Shown in pieces: positions 1 to 8,926 of a DNA stretch of 64,000 bases. Below the pieces are notes generated by a model, which was given only the letters and a program-made list of their open reading frames with translations, had not been told where the DNA came from and searched no databases. The DNA comes from an uncultured beta proteobacterium (GTDB lineage: Bacteria > Pseudomonadota > Gammaproteobacteria > Burkholderiales > SG8-41). Position numbers and translations under genes: made by a program. The stretch is from NCBI GenBank assembly GCA_903889565.1, contig CAISYC010000059.1, forward strand, positions 62,001 to 126,000, given 5' to 3'. The first letter of the stretch is position 1, and each line of letters begins with the position of its first letter.

Positions 1-387
1 AATCGCTGGTGCATGGTCGACTGGACCACGCTCGAATCGACGGCCGTCAAGGGCGTGCATATTCTCGGCGACGCCACGCTGTCGGGACCGGCGATGCCGA
101 AATCGGCGACCATGGCCAACCAGCATGCGGTTGTTTGCGCGGCAGCGATAATCGCGTTGATGCACGGCGAGGCGGTCAATCCGCGACCGGTGATGGCGAA
201 CACCTGCTACAGCTTTGTCGACGCCCGGCAGGCCATGCATGTCGCGTCGGTTTACGCCTATGACCGCGCTGAAAAAACCATGCTGGCGATCAAGGGCGCC
301 GGCGGACTGTCGGAAAAAGCCAGCGAGCAGGAAGGCCTTTATGCGTGGGGTTGGGCGCGCAATCTGTGGGCGGGTGCGCTGGCGTAA
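1..387 (+). CDS. fccB: Flavocytochrome c sulfide dehydrogenase flavoprotein, C-terminal part
   Basis: This is the last 128 codons of a flavoprotein that begins before the window; the frame is open from base 1. The visible part has the motif GVHILGDAT (about visible residues 18-26), the usual C-terminal FAD-contacting GD motif of the pyridine nucleotide-disulfide oxidoreductase fold. It is followed by PMPKS-like and TCYSFVD segments that match the C-terminal domain of flavocytochrome c sulfide dehydrogenase (FccB/SoxF). That enzyme oxidises sulfide in the periplasm and passes electrons to a c-type cytochrome subunit. The cytochrome gene, usually upstream, is outside the window. A GC-rich stem (393-398 with 408-413) follows the stop but has no T-tract. 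The family call is fairly secure; the exact substrate is inferred. Confidence 0.75.
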   Translation, partial: NRWCMVDWTTLESTAVKGVHILGDATLSGPAMPKSATMANQHAVVCAAAIIALMHGEAVNPRPVMANTCYSFVDARQAMHVASVYAYDRAEKTMLAIKGAGGLSEKASEQEGLYAWGWARNLWAGALA

Positions 388-457
388 AATGCGCGGGTGC
401 GGCAGCGACCCGCAGTACCCCATGCTGTCCGGAGCACATTCAACCGAAGTCTGCGCC

Positions 458-1426
458 ATGATGAAGATCCCGTTGCGTTTGCGTTGTGCCGCGTTCATCG
501 CCTGTGTTATCACGCCCGTTTTCGCCGCTGAATCGTATCCGGTCAAACCGATCCGCATCATCGTGCCGAGTTCGCCGAGTTCGGGGCCCGACGTGGTAAC
601 CCGTCTGATCGGCGGCGTGTTTACCGACTTGTGGGGGCAGCAGGTGGTGGCCGACAACCGCGGCGGCTCCGCCGGCAACATCGGCGCCGAAATCGCCGCG
701 CATTCGGCGCCGGATGGATATACGCTGTTCATGGCCAGCGCGCAGCAGGTCACCGGGCCGCTGGTGTTCGACAAGCTGCAGTACAGCCTGATCGGAGATT
801 TCACGCCGATCAGCCTGATCGCGTCGTCGCCCTATGTTTTGATCGTCAATCCGTCGGTGCCGGCCAATTCGGTGCGCGAGTTCATTGCGCTCGCCAGGTC
901 GCGGCCCGGCACACTGTATTACGGCACCGGCGGCGTCGGCGGCGCGCCGCATCTCGCCACCGAGATGCTGCGCACGATGGCCGGACTCAAATTTGAACAC
1001 GTGCCGTACAAGACCATCGTGTTCGCGCTGATCGATACCATGGCCGGCCAGGTGCAGTTTTCGTTTTCGGTGCTGCCGGTGGCGCTGCCCATGGTCAAGC
1101 AGGGCAAGTTGCGCGCGCTCGGTGTCACCAGCCTGAAACGGTCGTCGCTGGCGCCCGAACTCGAAGCGATCGCCGAGACGGTGCCCGGCTACGAAGTGAT
1201 CGGTTGGTACGGATTGATGGCGCCGCAAAAAACATCGCCGGCAATCGTTGCCCAGTTGAGCGCGGCAATTCTAAGGTCGCTGCAGACAGCCGAGATGCAG
1301 GAGAAACTGCGCGCGCTGGGCGCCGATCCGATCGTTTCCGGTCCGCGCGAATTCGGCGGTTTTCTCGTCGAGCAAAACGAAAAATTCCGCAAACTGGTGA
1401 ATGCCGCCGGCCTGCGCAACAAATAG
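458..1426 (+). CDS. Bug-family periplasmic solute-binding protein (TTT type)
   Basis: 322-residue extracytoplasmic binding protein of the Bug (tripartite tricarboxylate transporter receptor) family. Residues 1-24 form a signal peptide ending VFAAES. The family opening YPVKPIRIIVP follows, then DNRGGSAGNIG near residue 67, which matches the ligand-pocket signature. The usual PFxPGGxxD loop reads SSPSSGPD here, so the ligand pocket is unusual. The family normally binds small carboxylates and delivers them to TctAB-type permeases. No permease gene is adjacent. Start codons at 458 and 461 are both possible; 458 is chosen, and no strong ribosome binding site decides between them. The gene follows the fccB end by 70 bases and may be independent of it. 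Confidence 0.88.
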   Translation: MMKIPLRLRCAAFIACVITPVFAAESYPVKPIRIIVPSSPSSGPDVVTRLIGGVFTDLWGQQVVADNRGGSAGNIGAEIAAHSAPDGYTLFMASAQQVTGPLVFDKLQYSLIGDFTPISLIASSPYVLIVNPSVPANSVREFIALARSRPGTLYYGTGGVGGAPHLATEMLRTMAGLKFEHVPYKTIVFALIDTMAGQVQFSFSVLPVALPMVKQGKLRALGVTSLKRSSLAPELEAIAETVPGYEVIGWYGLMAPQKTSPAIVAQLSAAILRSLQTAEMQEKLRALGADPIVSGPREFGGFLVEQNEKFRKLVNAAGLRNK

Positions 1427-1432
1427 CGGCCT

Positions 1433-1702
1433 TCAGCGCCGCCGGTCGTAATCGCGCAGGCGCGGATTGAGCAGATCGATGTCGGCCTGCACCTGTTCGC
1501 GGCTGCGTTCGTAGACGATTTCTCTGCCCACCACGCTGCCGACATAGGCCTTGCCGCTGCGTGTCGGCGTCAGCTGGCATTTCACGCTGTGCACGCCTTC
1601 GCCGAGCACCACCTCGATGCAGTCGGCGCGCTTGTTGAAGACCACCACCTCCATGGTCTGGTCGGTCTGGGTCACGCGAACCTTGATTTTTTCGTTGAGC
1701 AT
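1433..1702 (-). CDS. Uncharacterised 89-residue protein
   Basis: Small soluble-looking protein starting MLNEKIKVRV. It has alternating hydrophobic residues suggestive of beta strands in the first 65 residues and an acidic/arginine-rich helical tail (REQVQADIDLLNPRLRDYDRRR region). No signal peptide, membrane segment or catalytic motif was recognised. It contains two cysteines (about residues 28 and 42). The ATG at 1702 was chosen because residues upstream in this frame are arginine/glycine-rich and unlike coding sequence. It ends six bases from the convergent Bug gene and lies downstream of the membrane-protein gene at 1756-2403 on the same strand, possibly in one transcript. Function unknown. 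Confidence 0.6.
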   Translation of the reverse strand: MLNEKIKVRVTQTDQTMEVVVFNKRADCIEVVLGEGVHSVKCQLTPTRSGKAYVGSVVGREIVYERSREQVQADIDLLNPRLRDYDRRR

Positions 1703-1755
1703 GGCGGCCCCGCTTTCGGTTGGTGCGATGACGGATACTACAACGCCGGCCCGTG

Positions 1756-2403
1756 CTACATGAACAATCTGGCGGCATTCCACGCGACGACCGCCGCTGC
1801 CACCACCGCCACCGGTTTGATCGCGAAGCTGCCGAGCAGCGACAGCAGCCAGCCGAGTTTGAGCGCCCACGAATGCCCTTTGGCTTCGTCGAGGACGAGC
1901 GTCAGCCTGGTTTGCGCGCCGGCAAATTCCGGCGTGTCGCCGACGATCTCGGCCGTGAATGAATAGCGGCCGGAGCGGACTTCAGCGCGCCCGAGCAGGC
2001 GTCCGATGGTGGCGTCCGCGGCTGATGCGGCGCCGGTCGAGCGGACTTCGCCGGCAAACACCGGTTCCCCGCCGCCCTTAGCAGTCATCTGCCAGCGTAC
2101 GGTGACCGGCGTGCCCGCGTTTTCCACGGTTTTCCCGTCCGGACCGGTCGTCATGCCGCCGGTTTTTTCGCGCAATGCGTCCAACGACAGCCCGCCGCGT
2201 TCGAAATTCAGCCACAGCCAGTATTGGTCGCCGATGCGTACGGTGACCGCTGTTTCCAGCGTGCCCGGCGGCGACAGCGAAATCGTCTGGTCCAGCGGCG
2301 GCGATTCGACCCACCAGCTCCAGCACGCCGAAACGATCAACCACAGAACGCTGAAGGCGAGGATCAGCAGGGCGACTGCGTTGGCCGAGATAAAGTCATT
2401 CAT
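1756..2403 (-). CDS. Uncharacterised membrane-anchored protein
   Basis: 215-residue protein with a hydrophobic segment at about residues 8-28 and another near the C-terminus (about 183-210). Between them is a probable periplasmic beta-rich domain of about 150 residues. The middle part contains phrases such as VRIGDQYWLWLNFERGG and VRSGRYSFTAEIVGD, which look like an immunoglobulin-like or beta-sandwich domain. I do not recognise the family. It lies 77 bases downstream of the AlkC-like gene on the same strand and 53 bases upstream of the 89-residue gene, so the three may be co-transcribed. Coding character is supported by absence of stops and normal codon bias. Confidence 0.65.
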   Translation of the reverse strand: MNDFISANAVALLILAFSVLWLIVSACWSWWVESPPLDQTISLSPPGTLETAVTVRIGDQYWLWLNFERGGLSLDALREKTGGMTTGPDGKTVENAGTPVTVRWQMTAKGGGEPVFAGEVRSTGAASAADATIGRLLGRAEVRSGRYSFTAEIVGDTPEFAGAQTRLTLVLDEAKGHSWALKLGWLLSLLGSFAIKPVAVVAAAVVAWNAARLFM

Positions 2404-2480
2404 CGCTATCGCTGTGCATTGTTGTGTATTGCAAGCAGTAAATTATTCGTGGCCGCTGGTGAGGCTGCATAACGCTGCAA

Positions 2481-3617
2481 TTATGCCTTGCGCCGCGCCG
2501 GTTTTTTCACGGCGGCGGTCAAATCGAATTGACCCAGCGCAAGCGCGCGGCCATTGAGCTGCGCCTCGATGCGATGAGTGCCGGCGTGATGCCGCCGCGT
2601 GCTGCGGTCGGCGAGCGACAGCGATTTCGCGAAACTGGCGGCGGCGCGCGGCGCCAGTTCGACACGCTTGAGCTTGTAGACCTTGGCTGCCGTTTTGCCG
2701 TTGGCTTTCGCGTAGTGCACCTTGAGATCGACCAGCACCCGCTGCGGACGCTTCGATTTATTGACAATCTCGAACGCAATGCTGATTCTGTCGCCGATCC
2801 GCGCGCGCTCCGGTGCAATTGCAATGCTGCGCAGCGCGACTTCGGCATTCGCGCCAAAGCCGAGCAGGGCGAGCGCCCGTTGATCGCCGGCCTTGATCGA
2901 AGAACGCAGGGCGTGTCGCAGCAGTGCCGCGCGCGGTGGCGGCGCGTTTTTAAGCCAGCGCGCGGCGGTGGCGATCAATACCGCCGGATTGTCCTTGCCG
3001 ATGTCATTGAGATTGTTGGCAACCGAGCGCCTTACATATTGCTCGGGGTCGTCTTTGAGGCATTCGAGCAGCGTGAGCACCGGCCGCGGGTCGCGCTGAA
3101 ACTCCGGCAGACGCATCGCCCATGGCAGGCGCGGGCGGGTGCCTTCTGAAACCAGGCGGCGCACATGAACGTTGTCGTCTGCGCTCCATTGTTCCAGCCG
3201 TTTCAGTGTGCGCGCCTGGTGATGAATCAGAAACGGACGGATGCTGAACTCCGCGGTGAAGCGTTGCGTGAGCTCGTATTGCGCGCGCATCGACGGCTCG
3301 AAATGGTCGAGTCCGTAGGCGGCAACGAACAGCACATGCGGCAGATAAAAAAACGGCGGCAGGTCGTTGTCGGCAGGGCTGTCCGGCCCCAGCGAATCGA
3401 TCAGGATCGATGCGGCGGTGGTGAAATCATCCGGCAGATGGCGGTGCAGGGCAGCAGCGATGTGGCGCGCGCGCGGCATCAATTCGAGCTTTTCATAACC
3501 GTCTAGCGCGGCGGCGGTAAAGCCGCGCACATCGAAGCGCGGATGGACCGCGGCTATCAGTGTCGCGATGCGTTTTGGCACCGCGCAGCCGAATCCGCTT
3601 TTTAGTGGTTCGGCCAT
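2481..3617 (-). CDS. AlkC-like DNA alkylation repair protein (HEAT-like repeats)
   Basis: 378-residue protein resembling AlkC/AlkD-type DNA glycosylases, helical-repeat enzymes that excise 3-methyladenine and other alkylated bases. Residues 1-260 are helical, with HEAT-like repeats including DDNVHVRRLVSEGTRPRLPW (about 155-175) and PEQYVRRSVANNLNDI (about 200-215), typical of this superfamily. The C-terminal 110 residues (from about 265) look like an Ig-like domain: they begin IAPERARIGDRISIAFEIVN and end in a basic tail KKPARRKA. Such a C-terminal extension is known in a subset of AlkC homologues. The product should be cytoplasmic. It is the first gene of a possible three-gene minus-strand set. 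Confidence 0.8.
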   Translation of the reverse strand: MAEPLKSGFGCAVPKRIATLIAAVHPRFDVRGFTAAALDGYEKLELMPRARHIAAALHRHLPDDFTTAASILIDSLGPDSPADNDLPPFFYLPHVLFVAAYGLDHFEPSMRAQYELTQRFTAEFSIRPFLIHHQARTLKRLEQWSADDNVHVRRLVSEGTRPRLPWAMRLPEFQRDPRPVLTLLECLKDDPEQYVRRSVANNLNDIGKDNPAVLIATAARWLKNAPPPRAALLRHALRSSIKAGDQRALALLGFGANAEVALRSIAIAPERARIGDRISIAFEIVNKSKRPQRVLVDLKVHYAKANGKTAAKVYKLKRVELAPRAAASFAKSLSLADRSTRRHHAGTHRIEAQLNGRALALGQFDLTAAVKKPARRKA

Positions 3618-3627
3618 CCGTCGATCG

Positions 3628-4593
3628 CTAGTTGCCGTCGCCCTTGATGCCGGCCACCTTGATCAGCCTGCCGAATTTCGCCAGTTCGCTTTTCAGAATA
3701 TCGCGGAATTGTTCCGGCGTGCCGCCGGTGATCATCGAGCCGTCAGCGCGCGCGGCCTCCTGAACTTCGGGCAACAGCAGAATCGCGTTGATCTCGCGGT
3801 TCAGCCGGTCGATGATGGGTTGCGGCGTGCGTGCCGCCATGCCCAATCCGGACCAGGTCGAGTTTTCGTAGCCGGTAAGGCCGGCCTCAGCGATGGTCGG
3901 CAGGTCGGGCAGTATGCTCATGCGTTTCGAACCGGTCGTTGCCAGCGCGCGCATCTTGCCCGATTTGATATGCGGCATGGTCGGCAGCGCGCTGTTGAAC
4001 AGAATCTGGATATGACCGCCCATCAGGTCGATCAGCGACGGCGCCGAGCCCTTGTACGGGACATGGGTCATTTTGATGTTGGCGGTTACCGCGAATAATT
4101 CCGCGCACATCTGGCCGAAGCCGCCGATGCCCGATGAGCCGTAGGTCAGCTCATTCGGTCGGGCCTTCGCGAGCGCGATCAATTCTTTGACGTTTTTGGC
4201 CGGCACCGAAGGATGCACCAGCAGCACGCCCGGCGTGGTCGCCATGTGGATCAGCGGGGCGAAATCGGTTTGCACGTCGTAGGGCAGCTTTGACAGATGC
4301 GGCGCCACCGTCCAGGTGCCAACGGTCGAGATGATCATGGTGTAGCCGTCGGCCGGCGCGCGGGCAACGATTTCCATGCCGATCGCGCCGTTGGCGCCGC
4401 CGCGGTTGTCGAGCACCACCGGCTGGCCGAGGCGGGCGCCGAGGCGCTCGTTGATCATGCGCGCCTGAATATCGGTGGTGCCGCCCGGCGGGAAGGGCAC
4501 GATGAATCTGATCGGTTTCGACGGATACGGTTGCGCGAACGAGGTCACCGCGACAAAGGCCGCGAACAATATGGATAACAGTCTTGCATTCAT
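3628..4593 (-). CDS. Bug-family periplasmic solute-binding protein
   Basis: 321-residue binding protein: signal peptide to about residue 20 (AFVAVTSFAQ), then YPSKPIRFIVPFPPGGTTDI, a textbook Bug opening, and LDNRGGANGAIG. The start at 4593 is preferred because AGGA lies eight bases upstream. An in-frame ATG two codons earlier (4599) would sit directly on that site. It is the last of three tandem Bug genes on the minus strand, 25 bases after the preceding one. By family it should capture a carboxylate in the periplasm for a TctAB permease, but no permease is encoded nearby. The ligand cannot be told from sequence. Confidence 0.9.
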   Translation of the reverse strand: MNARLLSILFAAFVAVTSFAQPYPSKPIRFIVPFPPGGTTDIQARMINERLGARLGQPVVLDNRGGANGAIGMEIVARAPADGYTMIISTVGTWTVAPHLSKLPYDVQTDFAPLIHMATTPGVLLVHPSVPAKNVKELIALAKARPNELTYGSSGIGGFGQMCAELFAVTANIKMTHVPYKGSAPSLIDLMGGHIQILFNSALPTMPHIKSGKMRALATTGSKRMSILPDLPTIAEAGLTGYENSTWSGLGMAARTPQPIIDRLNREINAILLLPEVQEAARADGSMITGGTPEQFRDILKSELAKFGRLIKVAGIKGDGN

Positions 4594-4618
4594 GGGCATT
4601 TTCCTGCGCTGCAGATTT

Positions 4619-5593
4619 TCAATCGACGCGTATACCGGCGTCGTGAATGACCCTGGCCCATTTGGCGATTTCGGATTTGACGAATGCGCCGCATTCGGCC
4701 GGCGTGTTGGGTGTGAATCGCGCGCCTTCGGCTGCCAGACGGGGCTCGACATCCGGCAGCCGCATGATGCGCATGATTTCGGCATTGAGCTTGTTGATGA
4801 CGTCGGGCGGCGTGCCGACCGGCGCGAACAGGCCGATCCAGTTGGTGACGTCGAAGCCGGGCAAGGCCGCTTCGGCGACGGTCGGCGTGTCGGGCAGCGC
4901 GGGCGAGCGCTGCGCGCCGGTGACCGCCAGCGCGCGCAGCCGCCCGGCCTTGACCTGCGGCAGCACCGTCGGCATGGTGGCGAAGGTCATCGCGGTCTGT
5001 CCGCCGATGAGATCGGCGATCGCCGGCGTGTTGCCCTTGTAGGGGATGTGCACGATGTCGATTTTCGCCATTGATTTAAACAGTTCGCCGGCAAGGTGGC
5101 CGGCGGTGCCGTTGCCCGCCGATGCATAGGCGAGCTGGCCCGGCCGCGCGCCTGACAGCGCAATCAATTCGCGCACGCTTTTCGCCGGCACCGACGGATG
5201 CACCACCAGCAGGTTCTGCGATTTGATCACCAGTGCGATCGGCGCAAAATCGCGTACCGGATCGAACGGCATTTTCGAAAACAGGCTGATGTTGACCGAA
5301 TGCGTGCCGATGCTGCCCATCACCAGCGTGTATCCGTCTGCCGGCGATTTGGCGACGATGTCGGCGCCGATGTTGCCGCCGGCGCCGGCACGGTTTTCGA
5401 CCACTGCCGGCTGACCCCAGCTGTCGGAGAATTTCTGCCCGAACACGCGCGCCATGACGTCGGCGATGCCGCCCGGCGGAAAGGGCACGACGATGCGAAT
5501 CGGCTTCGATGGATATTGCTGGGCGTGGGCTGCGCCCGCGAGGCAGCCGCCGCCGAACACGGCGGCCAGCGCGAGACGATTGATCCGGTTCAT
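4619..5593 (-). CDS. Bug-family periplasmic solute-binding protein
   Basis: 324-residue Bug protein. The signal peptide ends near residue 25 (GAAHAQQ) and is followed by YPSKPIRIVVPFPPGGIADV and VENRAGAGGNIGADIVAKSP, both canonical signatures. The start at 5593 is supported by GGAAGGA six bases upstream. It is the middle gene of the three-gene Bug tandem: 135 bases separate it from the upstream Bug gene and 25 from the downstream one. Sequence divergence from its neighbours in the C-terminal half suggests different ligands rather than a recent duplication. Confidence 0.9.
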   Translation of the reverse strand: MNRINRLALAAVFGGGCLAGAAHAQQYPSKPIRIVVPFPPGGIADVMARVFGQKFSDSWGQPAVVENRAGAGGNIGADIVAKSPADGYTLVMGSIGTHSVNISLFSKMPFDPVRDFAPIALVIKSQNLLVVHPSVPAKSVRELIALSGARPGQLAYASAGNGTAGHLAGELFKSMAKIDIVHIPYKGNTPAIADLIGGQTAMTFATMPTVLPQVKAGRLRALAVTGAQRSPALPDTPTVAEAALPGFDVTNWIGLFAPVGTPPDVINKLNAEIMRIMRLPDVEPRLAAEGARFTPNTPAECGAFVKSEIAKWARVIHDAGIRVD

Positions 5594-5728
5594 TGCCGTC
5601 CTTCCTGCGGTTACGCCCGTCGCAAATTCAACGGCGATGCATGATGGCAGAAATTCTACACGAGCAGCGTCGTGTCCGACCGTCCACAATGCGCGCGCCG
5701 GCGTGTGGATCGGGTTCTTTGACGGCGG

Positions 5729-6697
5729 TCAATCGCTGGACGAAATCTTCGCGTCGCGCACGACCTTGCCCCACAGTAGCATTTCACTCAACAGGTAACG
5801 ACGGAATTCGTCGGGCGGGCTGGCGCGCACCGTAACGCCGAGCTGATCGAGGCGCTCGCGCATGTCGGCGGTGGCGAGGATGGTTTTCATTTCGTCATGC
5901 AGGCGTTGCAGAATCGCCGGCGGCACGCCGGCGGGCGCGACGATGCCCCACCACGAATGCACCTCGTAGCCCGGGTAGCCCTGCTCGGCGATGGTCGGGA
6001 TCTCCGGCAGTTGCGGCATGCGTTGCGCCGAGGTGATGCCGAGCGCGCGCACGCGCTGCGATTTGATGAACGGCGCGACGAAAAAGAAGGTGCCCATCTG
6101 CATGGTGATCTGGCCGCCGATGACGTCGGTGATCGCCTGCGGCGGACCGCGATAGGGGATCTGCGTGATGGTAAATCCGGCGCGCTGCCCGATCAGCGTC
6201 ATTGCCAGGTGGCCGCGGCTGCCGATACCGCTGGAGCCCAGCGTCAGTTCGCCGGGGCGCGCCTTCGCCGCCGCCACGAGGTCGGCGAGCGTTTTGTACG
6301 GCGAGTTCGGCGCAACCACCAGTCCATAGGGCGAACTCGCAAACAGCATCACCGGCGTGAAATCCTTCAGCGTGTCGTAGGGCAGCGATTTCTGCAGGCT
6401 CGGATTGGTCGCGTGCGCATCGAAGACGACCAGAAAGGTGTAACCGTCGGCCGGCGCCCGCGCCGCCAGCGTGGTGCCGACCACGCCATTGCCGCCCGGC
6501 CGGCTGTCGACGATGACCTGCTGGCCGAGCGCGGTGGACATGCGGTCGGCCAGCAGGCGCGCGATCTGGTCCGACGAGCCGCCGACGCCAAAGCCGGTGA
6601 GCAGCCGCACCGGCTTCGCCGGCCAGGGCTGGGCGAATGCCGGGGGCGCCAGCAAAAAAATCGACAGTGCGACGGCAAGTCGCAAGGCGCTGCACAT
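5729..6697 (-). CDS. Bug-family periplasmic solute-binding protein
   Basis: 322-residue Bug protein with a signal peptide (SIFLLAPPAFAQ) and mature start QPWPAKPVRLLTGFGVGGSSDQ. The usual VPFxPGG loop is altered to TGFGVGG, but the rest, including VDSRPGGNGVVGTTLAARAPADG, is standard. The ATG at 6697 has GGAGA seven bases upstream. It is divergent from the HyuA-type gene (6809), with 111 bases between the starts, so the two may share control and the protein may deliver the substrate of the HyuAB enzyme. That link is inference from position. Confidence 0.9.
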   Translation of the reverse strand: MCSALRLAVALSIFLLAPPAFAQPWPAKPVRLLTGFGVGGSSDQIARLLADRMSTALGQQVIVDSRPGGNGVVGTTLAARAPADGYTFLVVFDAHATNPSLQKSLPYDTLKDFTPVMLFASSPYGLVVAPNSPYKTLADLVAAAKARPGELTLGSSGIGSRGHLAMTLIGQRAGFTITQIPYRGPPQAITDVIGGQITMQMGTFFFVAPFIKSQRVRALGITSAQRMPQLPEIPTIAEQGYPGYEVHSWWGIVAPAGVPPAILQRLHDEMKTILATADMRERLDQLGVTVRASPPDEFRRYLLSEMLLWGKVVRDAKISSSD

Positions 6698-6808
6698 GTG
6701 CGTGATCTCCGCGTGCCGGCATCGCCGGCATTGATTGAATTGCGGCGCGCTCAATCGGGCCGCGCCGCAGGTTACAATCAAGTCTATTCGAAAAAGAAAA
6801 TTGTCGCA

Positions 6809-8926
6809 GTGAAAAATCCCGTACAGCAGCAGCGCTACCGCCTCGGTGTCGACATCGGCGGCACCTTTACCGATCTGGTGATTCTCAACGAAGACACCGG
6901 AAACATTCAGACGCTGAAGGTGTCGTCGACGCCGCACGATCCGTCGCGGGCGGCGTTGAACGGCGTGCGCCGCGCGCGCGACGAGCTCGGTATCGATCTG
7001 GCGAGTGTTGCGCAATTCACCCACGCGAGCACGGTGGCCTCGAACACCGTGCTGCAGGCGCGCGGCGCGCGCACCGCGCTGCTGGCGACCGAGGGCTTCC
7101 GCGATCTGCTGGAAATCCAGCGCCACAAACGCTACCGCCTGTTCGACCAGTCGTATCAGAAAATCGCGCCGCTGGTGCCGCGCCACCTGTCCTTCGGCAT
7201 ACCGGAGCGCGTCGATGAAACCGGTGCGGTGATCAAGCCGCTCGACGAAGCGGCGCTGCGCCAGGTTTTGCAGACGCTGGCAAAGGAAAAAATCGAGGCG
7301 CTGGCGATCTGCTTTCTGTTTTCGTTCCGCAACGCGGCCCACGAGCAGCGCGCCGGCGAAATCGCGCGCGAAATGCTGCCCGGCTGCTTTGTCACGCTGT
7401 CCTGCGAAATCTATCCGCAGTACCGCGAATACGAGCGCGCCAGCACGACGGTGGTCAATGCCTATCTCGGCCCAGAAGTTTCGACCTATCTCGAGCGCAT
7501 GAACGGCGCGCTTTCAAGCGAAGGCATCACGGTGCCGCTGCACATGATGCAATCGAACGGCGGCATCATGGCGTGGACCGAAGCCACCGCGATGCCCTGC
7601 CGTATCGTCGAGTCCGGCCCCGCGGCCGGCGTGATCGCCGCGGCGCACTTCGGCAAACTCGCCGGTCGCGACAATCTGCTGTCCTTCGACATGGGCGGCA
7701 CCACGGCCAAGGCCGGTCTTATCGAGAACGGCGAAGTCCGCCTGTCGGCCGGGCAGGAGCTCGGCGCCGGCATTAATATTTCGCGCATCCTGCACGGCGG
7801 CGGTTACTACGTCGGTGCCGCGACGGTCGATCTCGCCGAAGTCGGCGCCGGCGGCGGTTCGATTGCCTGGCTCGATCAGGGCGTGCTCAAGGTCGGGCCG
7901 CAAAGCGCGGGTGCGGATCCGGGGCCGATCGCTTATGGCCTGGGCGGCGAACGCGTGACGGTGACCGATGTCAACCTCGTGCTCGGGCGCATCCCTGCGG
8001 CGTATTTTCTCGGCGGCACCATGCAGCTCGACATGGCGAAAGTGCGCGCCGTGGTCGAACGCGAACTGGCCGCGCCGCTCGGCATTAGCGTCGAAGAGGC
8101 CTGCGCGGCAGTGATTGAAGTAGCCAATGCGAGCATGCTGAAAATGCTGCGCATCGTCACCGTCGAGAAGGGCTGCGATCCGGGCGACTTCACGCTGGTG
8201 GCCTTCGGCGGCAACGGCCCGGTGCATGGCATCGAACTCGCCGGCGACCTCGGCATCCGCGAAGTGATCGTGCCGCCCTCGCCGGGCCTGCTCTCGGCGC
8301 AGGGATTGCTTGCCGCCGACGTGCGTTACGATTTTCGGCAGACGCATATTGCCGCCGTCACCGCGGGCGATCTCGACAAAATCGAAAACCTCTACTGCGA
8401 ACTCGAGGCACGCGGACGCGCCGCCTTGCGCAATTACGGTCTGGCCGAGGATGCAATCGCCTTTCATCGCTCTGCGGACATGCGCTATCGCCGGCAGGCC
8501 TATGAAATCAATTTGCGTCTGCCCGATGAGCCGCTGGCGGAGCCGCATCGTGCCGTCATTGCCGAGGCCTTTCATGCGCTGCATGAGAAACTCTACGGGC
8601 GGCGCGATACCGCGGGCGTGATCGAATTCGTCACGCTGATCGTCACCGCAACGGGCAATGCGCGGCGCCTTGCCCACGCGCCGCTCGCCGCAGGCGACGG
8701 CACGGTGGCGCGCGCGGTGAAGCCCGCGCACAAGGTGTTTTTCCGCGATGCCGGTCTGGTCGAATGCGCCTGCTACGACCGCGCGCTGCTGCGCGCCGGC
8801 GACGAACTGCCGGGCCCGGCGCTGATCGAGGCGGTCGATTCGACCACTGTGGTGCCGCCGTCGTGGCGCGTGCGCTGCGACGCCGTCGGTAATCTGATGA
8901 TCAACCGCGAAGGAGCAAAACGATGA
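6809..8926 (+). CDS. Hydantoinase/oxoprolinase family protein, HyuA-type subunit
   Basis: 705-residue ATP-dependent amidohydrolase or carboxylase alpha-type subunit. The N-terminal ASKHA nucleotide-binding motif RLGVDIGGTFTDLVI is at residues 10-24, and the second phosphate-binding part SGPAAGVIAAAHFG followed by LLSFDMGGTTAKAGL is at about 270-315. The family covers N-methylhydantoinase A, 5-oxoprolinase N-terminal domains and acetone/acetophenone carboxylase subunits, so the substrate is uncertain. No ATG precedes the conserved N-terminus closely. GTG at 6809 is the best start and gives the expected length, with only a purine-rich GAAAAAGAAAA tract upstream. It overlaps the HyuB-type gene by four bases (ATGA), implying translational coupling. 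Confidence 0.87.
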   Translation: MKNPVQQQRYRLGVDIGGTFTDLVILNEDTGNIQTLKVSSTPHDPSRAALNGVRRARDELGIDLASVAQFTHASTVASNTVLQARGARTALLATEGFRDLLEIQRHKRYRLFDQSYQKIAPLVPRHLSFGIPERVDETGAVIKPLDEAALRQVLQTLAKEKIEALAICFLFSFRNAAHEQRAGEIAREMLPGCFVTLSCEIYPQYREYERASTTVVNAYLGPEVSTYLERMNGALSSEGITVPLHMMQSNGGIMAWTEATAMPCRIVESGPAAGVIAAAHFGKLAGRDNLLSFDMGGTTAKAGLIENGEVRLSAGQELGAGINISRILHGGGYYVGAATVDLAEVGAGGGSIAWLDQGVLKVGPQSAGADPGPIAYGLGGERVTVTDVNLVLGRIPAAYFLGGTMQLDMAKVRAVVERELAAPLGISVEEACAAVIEVANASMLKMLRIVTVEKGCDPGDFTLVAFGGNGPVHGIELAGDLGIREVIVPPSPGLLSAQGLLAADVRYDFRQTHIAAVTAGDLDKIENLYCELEARGRAALRNYGLAEDAIAFHRSADMRYRRQAYEINLRLPDEPLAEPHRAVIAEAFHALHEKLYGRRDTAGVIEFVTLIVTATGNARRLAHAPLAAGDGTVARAVKPAHKVFFRDAGLVECACYDRALLRAGDELPGPALIEAVDSTTVVPPSWRVRCDAVGNLMINREGAKR

